DNA of 64,000 nucleotides from assembly GCF_023898315.1 (NCBI RefSeq), contig NC_064621.1:130570521-130634520 (forward strand), written 5' to 3'. The notes beneath the pieces were generated by a model, which was given only the letters and a program-made list of their open reading frames with translations, was not told the DNA's origin and searched no databases. Every line of letters starts with the position of its first letter. Position 1 is the stretch's first letter. A program made the translations under genes and the position numbers. Of this stretch, positions 31,543 to 43,407 are shown piece by piece. This DNA is from Schistocerca nitens (lineage: Eukaryota; Arthropoda; Insecta; Orthoptera; Acrididae).

Positions 31543-32909
31543 CACTACTGGCCATTAAAATTGCTACACCAAGAAGAAATGCAGATGATAAACGGGTATT
31601 CATTGGATAAATATAGTATACTAGAACTGACATGTGATTACATTTTCACACTATTTGGGTGTATAGATCCGAGAAATCAGTACCCAGAACAACCACCTCT
31701 GGCCGTAATAACGGCCTTGATACGCTTGGGCATTGAGTCAAACAGAGCTTGGATGGCGTGTACAGGTACAGCCGCCCATGCAGCTTCAACACGATACCAC
31801 AGTTCATCAAGAGTAGTGACTGGCGTATTGTGACGAGCCAGTTTCTTGGCCACCATTGACCACACGTTTTCAATTGGTGAGAGATTTAGAGAATGTGCTG
31901 ACCAGGGCAGCAGTCGAACATTTTCTGTATCCACAAAGGCCCGTACAGGACCTGCAACATGCGGTCGTGCATTATCCTGCTGAAATGTAGGGTTTCGCAG
32001 GGATCGAATGAAGGTTAGAGCCGCGGGTCGTAACACGTCTGAAATGTAACGTCCACTGTTCGAAGTGCCGTCAATGCGAACTAGAGGTGACCGAGATGTG
32101 TAACTAATAGCATCCAATACCATCACGCCGGGTGATACGCCAGTATGGCGATGACGAATACACGCTTCCAATGTGCGTTCACCGCGATGTCGCCAAACAC
32201 GGATGCGACCATCATGATGCTATAAACAGAACCTGGATTCATCCGAAAAAGTGACGTTTTCCCATTCGTGCACCCAGGTTCGTCGTCGAGTACACCATCG
32301 CAGGCGCTCCTGTCTGTGAACAGCCATGGTCTCCTTCCTGATAGTCCATGCTGCTGCAAACGTTGTCGAACTGTTGTAAACGTCCCCATCTGTTGACTCA
32401 GGGATCGAGACGTGGCTGCACGATCCGTTACAGGCATGCAGATAAGATGCCTGTCATCTCGACTGCTAGTGATACGAGGCCGTTGTTATCCAGCACGGCA
32501 TTCCGTATTACCCTCCTGAACCCACCGATTCCATATTCTGCTAACAGTCATTGGATCTCAACCAACGCGAGCAGCAATGTCGCGATACGATAAACCGCAA
32601 CCGCGATAGGCTACAATCCGACCTTTATCAAAGTCGGAAACGTGATGGTACGCATTTCTCCGCCTTACACGAGGCATCACAACAACGTTCCACCAGGCAA
32701 TGCCGGTCAACTGCTGTTAGTGTATGAGAAATCGGTTGGTAACTTTCCTCATGTCAGTACACTGTAGGTGTCGCCACCGGCGCCAACCTTTTGTGAATGT
32801 TCTGAAAAGCTAATCATTTGCATATCATAAGCATCTTCTTTCTGTCGGTTAAATTTCGCGTCTGTAGCACGTGATCTTCGTGGTGTAGCGATTTTAATGA
32901 CCAGTAGTG
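31543..32909 (-). mobile_element. Tc1-like transposon, family B copy 2
   Basis: TIRs are 'cactactggccattaaaatt' and 'cactactggtcattaaaatc'. TA flanks at 31541-31542 and 32910-32911. Length 1,367 bp. Confidence 0.93.
31677..32677 (-). pseudogene. Family B Tc1 transposase, dead copy 2
   Basis: The C-terminal 164 codons are open (31677-32171) and contain FQQDNARPHVAG and LSPIENVWSMV, so the second Asp and the Glu are retained, separated by 34 residues. The segment holding the first Asp is in a different frame and interrupted (FRMNPGSVYS where the family reads FSDESRF). The HTH region is further shifted and shortened by a deletion. At least three breaks are present. Confidence 0.85.
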
Positions 32910-32911
32910 TA

Positions 32912-33309
32912 ATTATCACCTTGAAAAAATCAAGCTACGGTGATGACTGTGACAGTTTCAGTCCTTTGCATATTCACTCACTAGTGTGACATTTTATCCT
33001 CAATGATGGAGCAGTTGGTTGTAGAAGTCAGTATGGTGGTTTTCAGGAAAATCTCCATCTCAAAAACTATCTTGTCATGAACGAAATGCTTGTCGCACAA
33101 TGTTTTCTTCACCCGAGGAAAGACTGCGAGCCAATTTAGGAAGGTACCGGAGGGGACTTGGAGTTTGGTGGAAGAGGCAGAATTTAATAACGCAAAGAAA
33201 CAGCATGTGCGGCTGTGTCCTGCGAGGTTTGGTCTGGGGCTCCTTTTTTTCTCAGTCGTCAGTCTTGTGACTAAGGGGCCTACCACGAATAAATCTACTT
33301 AATCGGCGG
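32912..33309. other. No recognised gene
   Basis: Spacer between the Tc1 copy and the LINE relic. No feature recognised. Confidence 0.45.
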
Positions 33310-33410
33310 AGTAGCAATTACACACTACGTTCTCAAACGCTGTCTGGCCCTACTGTTTATACCCTCTACAGTTGCCGTGTATGTTATTTCCTGGTGTCCT
33401 GACACATGTA

Positions 33411-34073
33411 CGAGGGCTATTCCGAAAGTAAGGTCCGATAGGTCGCGAAATGGAAACCACGGTAAAAATCAAAAATGTTTTATTTGCAACAGTTAGATAC
33501 ACCTTGCAGCTACTTATCTCCATAGTCGCCGACCCGACTTAGACGTGTATCGTAGCGTTGTACCAACTTTCCCATACCCTCGCTATAGAAGGCAGCCGCC
33601 AGTGCTCTCCGCCAATTCTCTACGCTGGCCTACGGCTCGTTGTCTTGTGCCGAAATGTTGTCTTCATAACCAGCGGTTCATGTGACCTGAGCTGAAACTC
33701 AGAGGGAGACAATTATGGGCTGTATTGTGGGTAATCTCACATTTCCATTTGAAAACGATGCAGGAGCATCTTCATTGCCCCTGCAGAATGCGGCTGAGAA
33801 TTGTCTTGAAGACGAAACAGCACGACAGTTATGTAATGTTAGCTGCATAGCTTCAGGGGAAATTTCTCACCAGGCCCCCGTACTTGGCGGCAGACACTAT
33901 TTTCTAGACATCTTTACGCACTCACTGCGAGCTCAGAAATGAGAAGAGCGACGTGATGCTAACTGGGGTTATACTAGAGACACTACCCAACACATCTGTG
34001 CAAAGCTTTATCGGATTTTCATAGTCGTTTCCATTTCGTGACCGATCGGACCTTACTTTCGGAATAGCCCTCG
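33411..34073 (-). mobile_element. Mariner-like element, internally deleted
   Basis: TIRs 'cgagggctattccgaaagta' match exactly at both ends and extend similarly through ~45 bp. TA flanks at 33409-33410 and 34074-34075. Only 663 bp remain. The minus strand retains decayed C-terminal transposase pieces: HRFQMEM, DYPQYSP, then SDFHLF and late 'YGKVGTTLRYTS' (family ..GKLVQRYD.). Nested in the LINE relic. Confidence 0.85.
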
Positions 34074-34540
34074 TAATATCATCTTGTCCCTTCTTATTGT
34101 CAGTTTTCCGTATGGTTCTTTCTTTGCTAATTCTGTGTTGGCCCCCTTCATTCATTGTGTTATCAGTAGATCTGATTTTCCACGGTTTTCTATACCAACA
34201 CATCTCAAACCCTTCGATTCTCTTCTGTTCCAGTTTTACCACAGTCCATGGTTCACCACTATACAGCGCTGTATATCAAAATGTACGTTCACAGACATTT
34301 CGTCGCCCCCTTAAGGCCCATCTTTGATAACGGTAGACTTCTCTGGAAAAAAAAAAAAATGACCTGTTTGCAAATGTTCATCAGCCTTTTGTGTCCTCTT
34401 TGCTCTTTGGTAATTTTCCTCCTTTAGTTTGTGGTCTCCTTTTATGATATTACGTTTATCGCTTCTATAATTTCTGCTGCTCATCGTGAGTTTCGTCTTC
34501 CTTCCGCTACCTCTCAATTTATATTATCTGCTTATTACAT

Positions 34541-34870
34541 CGAGCAACGGCCTTGCCGCAGGAGATACACCGGTTACCGTGAGATCACCGAAGTTAAGCG
34601 CTGTAGGGTGTGGCCGGCACTTGGATGGGTGACCATCCAGGCCTGCATGCGCTGTTGCTATTTTCCTGTGTGCACTCAGTCTCGTGATGCCAATTAAGGA
34701 GCTACTCGACTGAATAGTAGCGGCTCCGTTCCAAGAAAACGATCATAACTACTGGGAGAGTGGTGTGCTGACATCACGCCCCTCCACTCCGCATACTCAA
34801 CTGAGGAAGACACGGCGGTCGGACGGTCCGAATGGGCCACTTGTGGCCTGAAGACGGAGTGCCTGTGTGC
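34541..34870 (+). mobile_element. 5S-rRNA-derived SINE
   Basis: The first ~120 bp are 5S-rRNA-like: 'gatcaccgaagttaagcgct' (box A region) and 'ggatgggtgacc' (box C), the internal Pol III promoter elements of 5S genes. A ~210-bp unrelated tail follows, ending 'ctgaagacggagtgcctgtg'. The TSD 'cttattacat' is perfect (34531-34540 and 34871-34880). It is not a functional 5S gene: the 3' end of the 5S sequence is divergent and fused to the tail. Confidence 0.88.
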
Positions 34871-35369
34871 CTTATTACATTGTTCATTCCATTAACAAGT
34901 CCTGCAATTATTTCTCATTTTCATTCAGAACAGCAGTGCCAACACCAAATCTTATCATTCACCTCCTCTCTGCCTGAATTGTAATCCCACTCTTGAACGT
35001 TTCTTTTATTTCCGTTATTGCATCTTACATATATAGGTTGAACAGCAGGCGCGAAAGACTACATCCCCGTCTTACACCGCTTTTAATCGTACTTCGTTCT
35101 TGGTCTTTCATTTTTATTGCTGACGTTCTTGCTATCTTTCGGAATTGGTTGGATGATATTTTTACGAAAGTCTGAATCTCTGTCTCCAGACTCAGAGATT
35201 TCACATAAAAACTTGAACAGTCGCTTGGTTGTCACTTCCTCCAAGGCTTTCGAAAATTCCAAAAGAGTGTTGTCTATCTTTTCTGTTGCTTACAAAAGTA
35301 AACAGCTCATGCGTAGCGTGTTCACAGCTACATGGGGTTGTAGTATTAACAGAGGACACACGCCTCACG

Positions 35370-35549
35370 GCCTCGCGGGAGTCATGGACTGTGCGACTGG
35401 TCCCGGCGGAGGTTCGAGTCCTCCCTCAGGCATGGGTGTGTGTGTGTGTCCTAAGGATAATTTAGGTTAAGTAGTGTGTAAGCTTAGGGACTGATGACCT
35501 TAGCAGTTAAGTCCCATAAGATTTCACACACAAAAAATTTAATGTTTGA
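35370..35549 (+). mobile_element. SINE, variant tRNA-like head with shortened body
   Basis: A perfect 14-bp TSD 'acacacgcctcacg' lies at 35356-35369 and 35550-35563. The B box reads GGTTCGAGTCC. The body is related to, but diverged from, the main family ('taatttaggttaagtagtgt', 'gggactgatgacct', 'agtcccataagatttcacac'). Confidence 0.9.
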
Positions 35550-35563
35550 ACACACGCCTCACG

Positions 35564-36066
35564 CATCTACTTTTAGTGAATCCCTGTAGACAGGCACACA
35601 ACCCAGCGACCGACGTCACACGGCGCCAACAGTGTGGACGACGGGTCTAGGTCCACAACACAGATAATATGACGTTACTTTTCGAGTTGTTGCGTAGCAA
35701 CGGTTTCGGACTTCTGAGACAGTGCAGTGGAAGCTCCCGATGAAATTGGCCCGGAAGATAATGTTCAGATGTGACGTCGTGGTGACGTCGTGGCTTGTCT
35801 ACCGCGAGACTACCGTGCGTATATCTAGGAGCCGTGAGTATTACCATTCACACATATGCCAGTTGGAGAGGAGCCCATTTAGCGTAAGTACACGTTATAA
35901 AAGCTGTAGATCATGCTAACAGAAGGAATTTTATGAGAGTAATGGAAAAATGAGGTTGTCTGCAACATATTATAAACGTTTTCAGAAGACTATACAAAGA
36001 TAACGCCATTATCTAAGATTTAAATAGTAAATTAACACAATTCATATTGATGGAAAAAGCATTTAC
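35564..36066. other. No recognised gene
   Basis: Spacer sequence without recognised motifs. A tandem 'gtgacgtcgtg' pair occurs at ~35770-35790. Confidence 0.45.
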
Positions 36067-36077
36067 TCAAGAAAGTT

Positions 36078-36213
36078 TACGGTCGCAGGTTCGAATCCTG
36101 CCGCGGGCATGATGTGTGTGATGTCCTTAGGTTAGTTGGGTATAAGTAGTTCTAAGTTCAAGGGGACTGATGACCTAAGATGTTAAGTCCCATAGTGCTC
36201 AGAGCCATTTTTT
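36078..36213 (+). mobile_element. SINE, 5'-truncated
   Basis: Starts inside the tRNA head at 'cggtcgcaggttcgaatcct' and keeps the B box and full body. TSD 'tcaagaaagtt' at 36067-36077 and 36214-36224. The truncation plus TSD shows incomplete reverse transcription. Confidence 0.92.
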
Positions 36214-36224
36214 TCAAGAAAGTT

Positions 36225-36640
36225 GATTGCCATCTTCGCTGGGAAACGATTCGTTATAAGAATGATTTTCGGAGAGGTAGGCATTTCAATCTGTCTTTAG
36301 CATTCTCAGAACGTATTTTCTAAGTAGTCTTCTTTGTAGACTAAATACGTTTTCCACTTATCCTACTTACGAAACGAAGCTTTCCGACTGCTTTACTTAT
36401 AACTGAGCCCGTGTGATTATTCTATTGCTCATCTTTTCAACATTTAATGCACCACTTTGAAAAAAATCTATATCTGACAATATTTGTGCGACTTTTTCAG
36501 ATAGATAGCTCCACCAGCTGTGAAAAGCCTGAGGTTACTATTAATTTTATTGCGAAGTTACTAATATACAACATGAACAACAAGTGTACTAGCACACTTC
36601 AGTAATTTCTTTACTTTTATATTAGTCTATCACTCACCAT
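36225..36640. other. No recognised gene
   Basis: Spacer between the truncated SINE and the CR1 relic. Confidence 0.4.
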
Positions 36641-38170
36641 CCATGATGTGATACTGCGTGCTCCCTATCAAGAAGTTATGAATCCAGTCACAAATTGATT
36701 CTATAGTCCAAGTGGTCGTTCCTTCGTTAGTGTTCGTTGGTGATGTTCTGTGACAAATCCTCCCCGGAAGTCAAGAAACACTGTGTCTACCAGATTGCCT
36801 TGATTCCTGGCTTTCGGGAAGTTACGTGAGGAAAGAGGCAGTTGGGTTTCGTATGATCGATGTTTCCAGAATCCATATTGATTGACATGATTTAGGTACT
36901 TCCGTTCGTGATACCTCATTAAGTTTGAGGTCAGAATATGTTTTAACATTCTACTACGATTGGTAGTCAAGGATACTGGAGGGTAGTTTTGTGGATAATT
37001 TTTCTGCCCTTCCCGAATATGGTTGTGACCTGTGCCTTCTTCCAGCTTCTGGACTCAGTTTTTCAGTTTTTGGTCGAGGGATCTTCGATGTATTACAGTT
37101 AAAGTAAGGGCTCTCTCGATCGTAGCTTCTGTCTATAATTTACTAGGGATTCCATTGAGACCAATAGCTTCGTTCAGTTTTAGCGGTTTCCGTTGTATCT
37201 CAACGCTACTGACACTGACATCTGCATCACTTTACTTGCGGAGGTGCGAGAAGTAAAATTCGGCAATACTCTTGGAATTTCCTTTGGGAAGGACTATTTG
37301 AAGACGAATTTTAGCTTTTTTTTTTTTTTTGTTTGTTCCTCTGTTGTGTCCTCCGTCAGTGTCTGAATATTAACTCCAGTCCAAGTGATAATCCTGACAT
37401 ACGACCAGAATTTCTTTCGCTTTTGTGAAAGGTCTTTTTATGAAATTCTGCCACAGCAGCTGTTTAATGATCCATTAACTGCTATTTTAACTATCAAACA
37501 CGTTTAGTTTGGCATATCATCTGTAGGCGTATGCTTTGTTTTCTTCCTATGATCCTGTATTAGGTGTTTCAATAGAAATTTCTTTGTGGGGAAATGAACT
37601 GTTCTGCTATATACTTACGTATCCAGTGCTTGGTCAACTAATTTTCTTAACTTCCGTTACAGTTCCTTCATACTCGTATGTTCTTGCACAGAGAAACACG
37701 TTTCATGTTCCTTAAGGGATGTGACGCTGTTGTACTTTTATCTAGTTTGCTGAACATATAAATCATTCTATTTGCTTTGTTGTTATCACCGCCTCGTGTC
37801 CACACATACCAGTTTCAGTGTTGGCGTCTTCAAACAAGTCAGGTCCGTTTGACCGAGCGAGTTGGCGCAGTGGTTAGCTCACTGGACTCCTATTCGGGAG
37901 GTGATGGTTCAAACACGCGCCCGAACATTCAGATTTAGGTTTTCCGGGAATTCCCTAAATTTCTCCATGCAAATGATGGGATGGTTCCTTCCACATCCTT
38001 GACACAATTCGAGCTTGCGCTCCGCCTTTCATGACATCGATGTCGAAGGGACGTTAACTCGTCCTTCCTTTTGCTTAGGTCTATTTGTTGCCATTAGATC
38101 CAATATACTAATATCATGAATGGGTTTCCAGATTTAAGTTCTGCTGGACTGTGTAACATTATGTAATTGC
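36640..38170 (-). mobile_element. CR1-like LINE relic (endonuclease end through RT), split by a SINE
   Basis: Minus-strand pieces in order: ILDLMATNR (~38105), then after the SINE PDLFEDANTETG...HEAVITT (~37840-37780), FHKSERNSGRMS (~37430), the RT entry LNEAIGLNGIPSKL (~37160), SRMLKHILTSNLMRYHERK (~36950), QYGFWKHRSYETQL, VDTVFLDFRGGF (~36770) and QICDWIHNFL (~36690). All parallel CR1 ORF2 at 3232-6066. An 89-codon piece (36701-36970) is the longest open part. The FADD region is missing. Confidence 0.75.
37852..38076 (+). mobile_element. SINE of a second family, inserted in the CR1 relic
   Basis: A tRNA-like head with 'gttggcgcagtggttagctc' (A box) and 'tgatggttcaaacac' (B box), followed by 'ggttttccgggaattcccta'. 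TSD 'aggtccgtttg' (37841-37851) and 'aggtctatttg' (38077-38087), 9 of 11. Removing it rejoins the endonuclease frame. Related to 50961-51170. Confidence 0.85.
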
Positions 38171-38189
38171 CTTATCATTTTAAATCATT

Positions 38190-41140
38190 CACTAATCGAG
38201 CAGTCGCTCGGCAACAGCTACAGTTAGCAAATAATGTTGCGAGAATGTAAAAGGTGAACGACCTGTGACGTAACTTGTTTATTGTCGAAGCGCCGTCAGA
38301 GATGCAGTGAGTCATTGACTTTGAAAACCGCGGCGCGAAAAACGGACAGAAGAAGAACACTTTTACACATTTTTTTTTTTTATGTACGAGATATTCTCGA
38401 TGAACAGTTACTCATTCTTCTCTTGTCTCTTGTAACTTGTGTCGGACGCGCATGTCTTGCCGCCGTATTATTATCGTTAAAAATAATATTGTTTTAGTGT
38501 AAAGAAAATGTGTAATACTAAAAGTGCCTAGCAGTAAATTTATTGTACGACGTGTATGTGAAAACGTCAAAGGAATTGTTTTCATTACGAGAAGTGCCAG
38601 TCAAAACGGCATCCATGTTAAATCCTTCATTGCAGTGTCAGTTCGTCTATTAATTGCCATAAATTCAGAGTTAAATGGAACTGGTGTATGGACTATTTAT
38701 TTAATATAGAATCTATGTCTCACTCCTTCATGAAGTTATTTAATTTTCTTTATGTTTCTGCCAAATAGAGAGTTCACAGTCACGAATTCTTTCGTCGAGT
38801 TCGGACGGAAGTTGCATGCGGCGAAATATTTTCTCCGCGCCATATTCTACTGGTAAATGCATGATAAACTACGGTCCCTTAGGAAATTCATGTTGAGCTA
38901 TCCAAAAATAATTATATTTTGAATAGGCATTTACCCTCCTCTGCAATGCAACTTCCGACTGATCAGACGATCAAACAAGAAACAGCCGCACACGGTCGGC
39001 GTTCGCAAATATGTTTCCACCGCTGATTATAGCTATATGTTACAGCACAAAAGTAAACATATTGTTATAATCAGCGACTACGAACGGGGACATTTATAAC
39101 TGTATGTTTATGTATACACATTACGTAAACATATCGTTATAACTGCTGAGAAATTGCGTATAACGTACAAAGGAGCATCTGTTGTCCTTACCAGTACCTC
39201 TACCCAGAGTTTCTGCTTGTCGTGGAATGACGAGAAACTCTATGTGCTCCATTTGGGGATTATGGTGAGTATTGAAAAAACCTTAACAGCGTGATCGATG
39301 GGGGTTAGAATACAAAACGCAGATAGCAAATTTCGCAACAGTGAATAACGTAGGAAAATTGAGGAGCTCCTCTTCTTGTGCACTATATACGCAGTAGGGC
39401 TGTGTCAGACGTGGTGATCCATCAACCGGCGATGCTACGTCAAGATCCACCGCACGGACTGCACTTCCCCCTTTGAGATTCTCGCTGACCGCTGACTTGT
39501 GCTCTTATCTCGCCAGCGGCTCCTACACCACTACCTGCAAGTGAGTGAAGAGATACTGTCAGTCAAATGAAAAATGGACTCGAATGGAGAACGCAGCAAG
39601 GCGTCGTCCTGTTCTTACGTACGTCTTTTCGACTTTCGAGCAAGTGAAATCATCCGGAGGGATGAGCAAAGCAGACCATCAAATAACAACCAAGAGAAAA
39701 GAGAAATACGGTAATTTTAGTGACTAATGCAGTCGATAAAATTATGGGTCCTTCATGTCTTTGGACAAAACCAGATAAATGTAACAGTCATTTCGGCTGG
39801 GGCCCATAGTTTCAGTGGTCTAATTCAGTGCGAATTTCCACGAATTTTGTCAACTGATAACGACTCCTGCGTTTCTTCGGTCTGAGAAACAATCCTTCAC
39901 CTTCAGTGAATAGGGTCAACTTAGGATTCAAAAGAGGCGTTTATCACTTCTCTCCGTTGGACTTCACGAAGAATGACTTTCTGTAACTGGTTGTTGATGA
40001 ATGATAATAACATATTTCACCACAGTACAATATCTTCAGAGTGATGGTGTGAACAAATTTCTCAATTTTGCCTAAATATTGACTCAGTTTTGTCGAAAGG
40101 TTGCAGTAAATTCGTACCATCATACAGGGCAGTGCAAAAAAATTTATCTTGTTTCACAAGACTATATCTTGTACACGGAAGAAGGTAAAAACTTCGTGTG
40201 AATTTCGAATTACACATAGGAGTACAAAGTTTGGTTTTTCAAAAGAATCGTCCGACTTTGCAGGTGTGTATCTTTTACGTGCATACACTTTCAAACGTTT
40301 TACAATTTTGTTCAGGATAGATGTTCTCTTTCAGCTTTCATAAATGTTCATTGCGCCCTCCAATGGACGTACGGCAAACATTCAGACGACAATCAAACTC
40401 ATCTCGCATTTTTGCCAGCATGACTGAAGTTTCAGTTTTCTGTCACCTCGCGATGTCGCAGTTCATCCAAAGATGAAGGATAGCGAGACTCATATGCGGA
40501 ATTTTTCAGATTGTGACCCCCCCCCCCATATACACATACAAAAGAAAGCATATTATCAGCATAGTGTCACCTTGGTGGCCAATGATACAGCGTGATATCA
40601 GCACGTACTTTATGGTGTAGAAATTGGAGAGCCAGACTCTCGACGAAAATCACAAAACACACTCTGAAACAAAGAACGCAAAACGCCTTTTGTTTGCTTG
40701 CTCATTGTCATCTCTACTCTACACACACAGGGTAAAGAACGAGCGAGGTAGCTACACAACGGAGAGCCCTGCTGGTAACCAGATGAAATCTCAGTTTACA
40801 CCTGGTGCCAAGGGAAGCTTTTAGTTTCGGTGCATAAGATAGATTTCACTTCATATTGAAGAAAATATTCCCTTGTTAAATCGGATGAATTTTCTTGAAG
40901 CACTTTACAATATTTCTTTACTAGAATCGGAAGGAAGTCATGCAAGCAGAAAAGGCCTATTTCTAATGAAATATTAGGATCGTCATGTATTACGTAACAC
41001 AATCGGATTGGCGATTTATGAATAACAGATGAAAAACGATACTGCCGTAGCAGAGTCATTTCTTGTTTTCCGTCTCTACTGACCGCAATCTCGAGGGGAT
41101 GTTAAATCCTAATCTTCCTTCAATCCATCCCTCCTTCCTC
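38190..41140. other. No recognised gene in ~3 kb
   Basis: AT-rich sequence. A pair of related ~20-bp motifs built on 'aaacatattgttata' lies at ~39055-39075 and ~39127-39145, with 'gctgattata' facing 'tataatcagc'. A poly(C) run of 9 is at ~40519-40527. No coding or transposon signature. Confidence 0.45.
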
Positions 41141-41146
41141 GTATTA

Positions 41147-42445
41147 CACTACTGGACATTACAATTGCTACACGAAGAAGAATTGCAGTTGAGAAACGGG
41201 TTTTCATTGGATAAATATATTATACTAGAACTAACATGTGATTACATTTTGATGCAATTTGGTTACATAGATCCTGAGAAATCAGTACCCAGAACAACCA
41301 CCTCTGGCCATAATAGCGGTCTTGATACACCTGGGCATTGAGTCAAACAGAGCTTGGATGGCGTGTACAGGTACAGCTGTCCATGCAGCTTCAACACGAT
41401 ACCACAGTTCATCAGGAGTAGTGACTGGCGTATTGTGACGAGCTAGTTGCTCGGCCACCATGACGAGACATTTCCAATTAGTGAGAGATCTGTAGAATGT
41501 GCTGACCAGGACAGCAGTCGAACATTTTCTGTATCCAGAAAGGCCCGTACAGGACCTGCAACATTCGGTCATGCAATATTCTGCTGAAGTTTAGGGTTTC
41601 GCAGGGATCGAATGAAGGGTAGAGCCACGGGTCGTAACACATCTGAATTGCAACGTCCACTGTTCAAAGTGCCGTCAATGTGAACAAGAGGTGACCGAGA
41701 CGTGTAACTAATGGTACCCCATACCATCACGCCAGGTGATACTCTAGTATGGCGGTGACGAATACACGCATCCAATGTGCGTTCACCGCGATGTCGCCAA
41801 ACACGGTTGCGACCATCATGATGCTGTAAACAGAACCTGGATTCATCCGAAAAAATGACGTTTTGCCATTCGTGCACCCAGGTTCGTCGTTGAGTACACC
41901 ATCGCAGGCGCTCCTGTCTGTGATGCAGCGTCAAGGGTAACCGCAGCCATGGTCTCCGAGCTGATAGTCAATGCAGCTGCAAGATGGCTGTCATCTCGAC
42001 TGCTAGTGATACGAGGCCGTTGGGATCCAGCACGGCGTTCCGTATTACCCTCCTGAACCCACCGATTCCATATTCTACTAACAGTCATTGTATCTCGACC
42101 AATGCGAGCAGCAGTGTCACTATACGATAAACCGCAATCGCAATAGGCTACAATCCGACCTTTATCAAAGTTGGAAACGTGATGGTACGCTTTTCTCCTC
42201 CTTACACGAGGCATCACAACAACGTTTCACCAGGCAACGCCGGTCAACAGCTGTTTGTGTATGAGAAATCGGTTGGAAACTTTCCTCATGTCAGCATGTT
42301 GTAGGTGTCACCACCGGCGCCAACCTTGTGTGAATGCTCTGAAAAGCTAATCATTTGCATACCACAGCATCTTCTTCCTGTCGGTTAAATTTCGCGTCTG
42401 TGGCACATCATCTTCGTGGTGTAGCAATTTTAATGGCCACTAGTG
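41147..42445 (-). mobile_element. Tc1-like transposon, family B copy 3, internally deleted
   Basis: TIRs 'cactactggacattacaatt' and 'cactagtggccattaaaatt', TA flanks at 41145-41146 and 42446-42447. At 1,299 bp it is the shortest copy, with ~100 bp missing between the two helix-turn-helix units (near 41980). Confidence 0.92.
41280..42217 (-). pseudogene. Family B Tc1 transposase, dead copy 3
   Basis: The N-terminus MPRVRRRKAYHHVSNFDKGR is open from 42217. The deletion removes most of the second DNA-binding unit. The catalytic segment (41569-41934) keeps NVIFSDESRFCL, but the second box reads LQQNIA followed by a stop, so the Asp is lost. The C-terminal part is in another frame (41282-41572) and its PIEN block is destroyed. 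Confidence 0.85.
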
Positions 42446-43050
42446 TATATGGGACGATCGAAAAGTTCCCGTTCGAAGGCCGTGCAGTCCAGAACCGGTA
42501 TGCCAACCAGGAAAAATCTTCATCAGTACTGAGGCGATCTTCCCACCGACTCACCAAGTTGAAGATACCCGTTTGTTGGAACACAGTGTCCTGCCGAGTG
42601 AAGAAGTCTGTAACCACCTGCTGCTCATCCTCTTCCGACAGAAATCGTCGACCATTCAAGACCTTTTTTAAGGGACCGAATGCGTAATAGTCGCATGGTA
42701 TCGTTCCCCACTGATGGGTACACCAGGAGCCTTGAAATCAATAAGTAACGCGGTCAAGTAATCCACTTCTTTCCAGCAGAGGTTTGATGCCTACTGGTGT
42801 CTGTCGTTCGGCAGCCAAGAAAAAACTAACAACACAGTGGTACTGTCTGGATGCAATTGCTAATAACGTCGCCATAGCTCACGTTTCCGCATGTCCTTTC
42901 ACGCATCTCGGGAAGACAGGAATGCCGCACTAATTGTTTGGCTACATGTCAGTGCATACATACCAGCATCGGAGACGCGCTACGTTGTATATACTTTGTA
43001 TGCTGCAGCAACGCCGTCAAACAGAAACTTTTTGATTTTCCGTTATACAA
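42446..43050 (-). mobile_element. Mariner-like element relic, internally deleted
   Basis: The minus strand encodes a mariner C-terminus: CDYYAFGPLKK, then LNGRRFLSEEDEQQVVTDFF, FQQTGIFNLVSRWED and DEDFSWLAYRFW (about 42720-42450). The left end 'gggacgatcgaaaagttccc' has a weak inverted counterpart at about 43015-43050 ('gaaaatcaaaaagtttctgt' read inward). The right boundary is therefore tentative. It abuts the right end of the Tc1 copy. Confidence 0.6.
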
Positions 43051-43193
43051 AGATGAGCAGAATGGATAAATCCTCAGTTTACCTCTCACTACATCACTGA
43101 TTACAACAAGGATCGTCGTAGAGATGCATATAATACAGTCCCATCTCTCTGTGCTACTGAAAACATTGCGCAGTGACTCTGTCTTACAATGCA

Positions 43194-43395
43194 GGCCGTC
43201 CGCGGTGGCCGTGCGGTTCTGGCGCTGCAATCCGGAACCGCGGGACTGCTACGGTCGCAGGTTCGAATCCTGCCTCGGGCATGGGTGTGTGTGATGTCTT
43301 TAGGTTAGTTAGGTTTAAGTAGTTCTAAGTTCTAGGGGACTTATGACCTAAGATGTTGAGTCCCATAGTGCTCAGAGCCATTTGAACCATTTTTT
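43194..43395 (+). mobile_element. SINE (Ser/Leu-type tRNA head), full length
   Basis: Head 'ggccgtccgcggtggccgtg', B box GGTTCGAATCC, standard body. TSD 'tcttacaatgca' (43182-43193) and 'tcttacaataca' (43396-43407), 11 of 12. Confidence 0.93.
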
Positions 43396-43407
43396 TCTTA
43401 CAATACA

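Larger units (their letters stand above)
33310..35355 (-). mobile_element. RTE-like LINE relic with nested mariner and 5S-derived SINE
   Basis: Minus-strand landmarks run in LINE order. At ~35080-35040 comes SGVRRGCSLSRLLFNLY (RT motif before the active site). At ~34500 comes YNLRGSGRKTKLTMSS (after FADD). At ~34270-34080 comes AVYSGEPWTVVKLEQKRIEGFEM with RKTDNKKGQDDI (C-terminal domain). Across the mariner, at ~33400-33320, comes YTATVEGINSRARQRL. Stops abound. The boundaries are estimates. Confidence 0.65.

Noticed and set aside
34541..34660. Functional 5S rRNA gene
   Set aside because: The 5S part is diverged at its 3' end, continues into a SINE tail and is flanked by a TSD.
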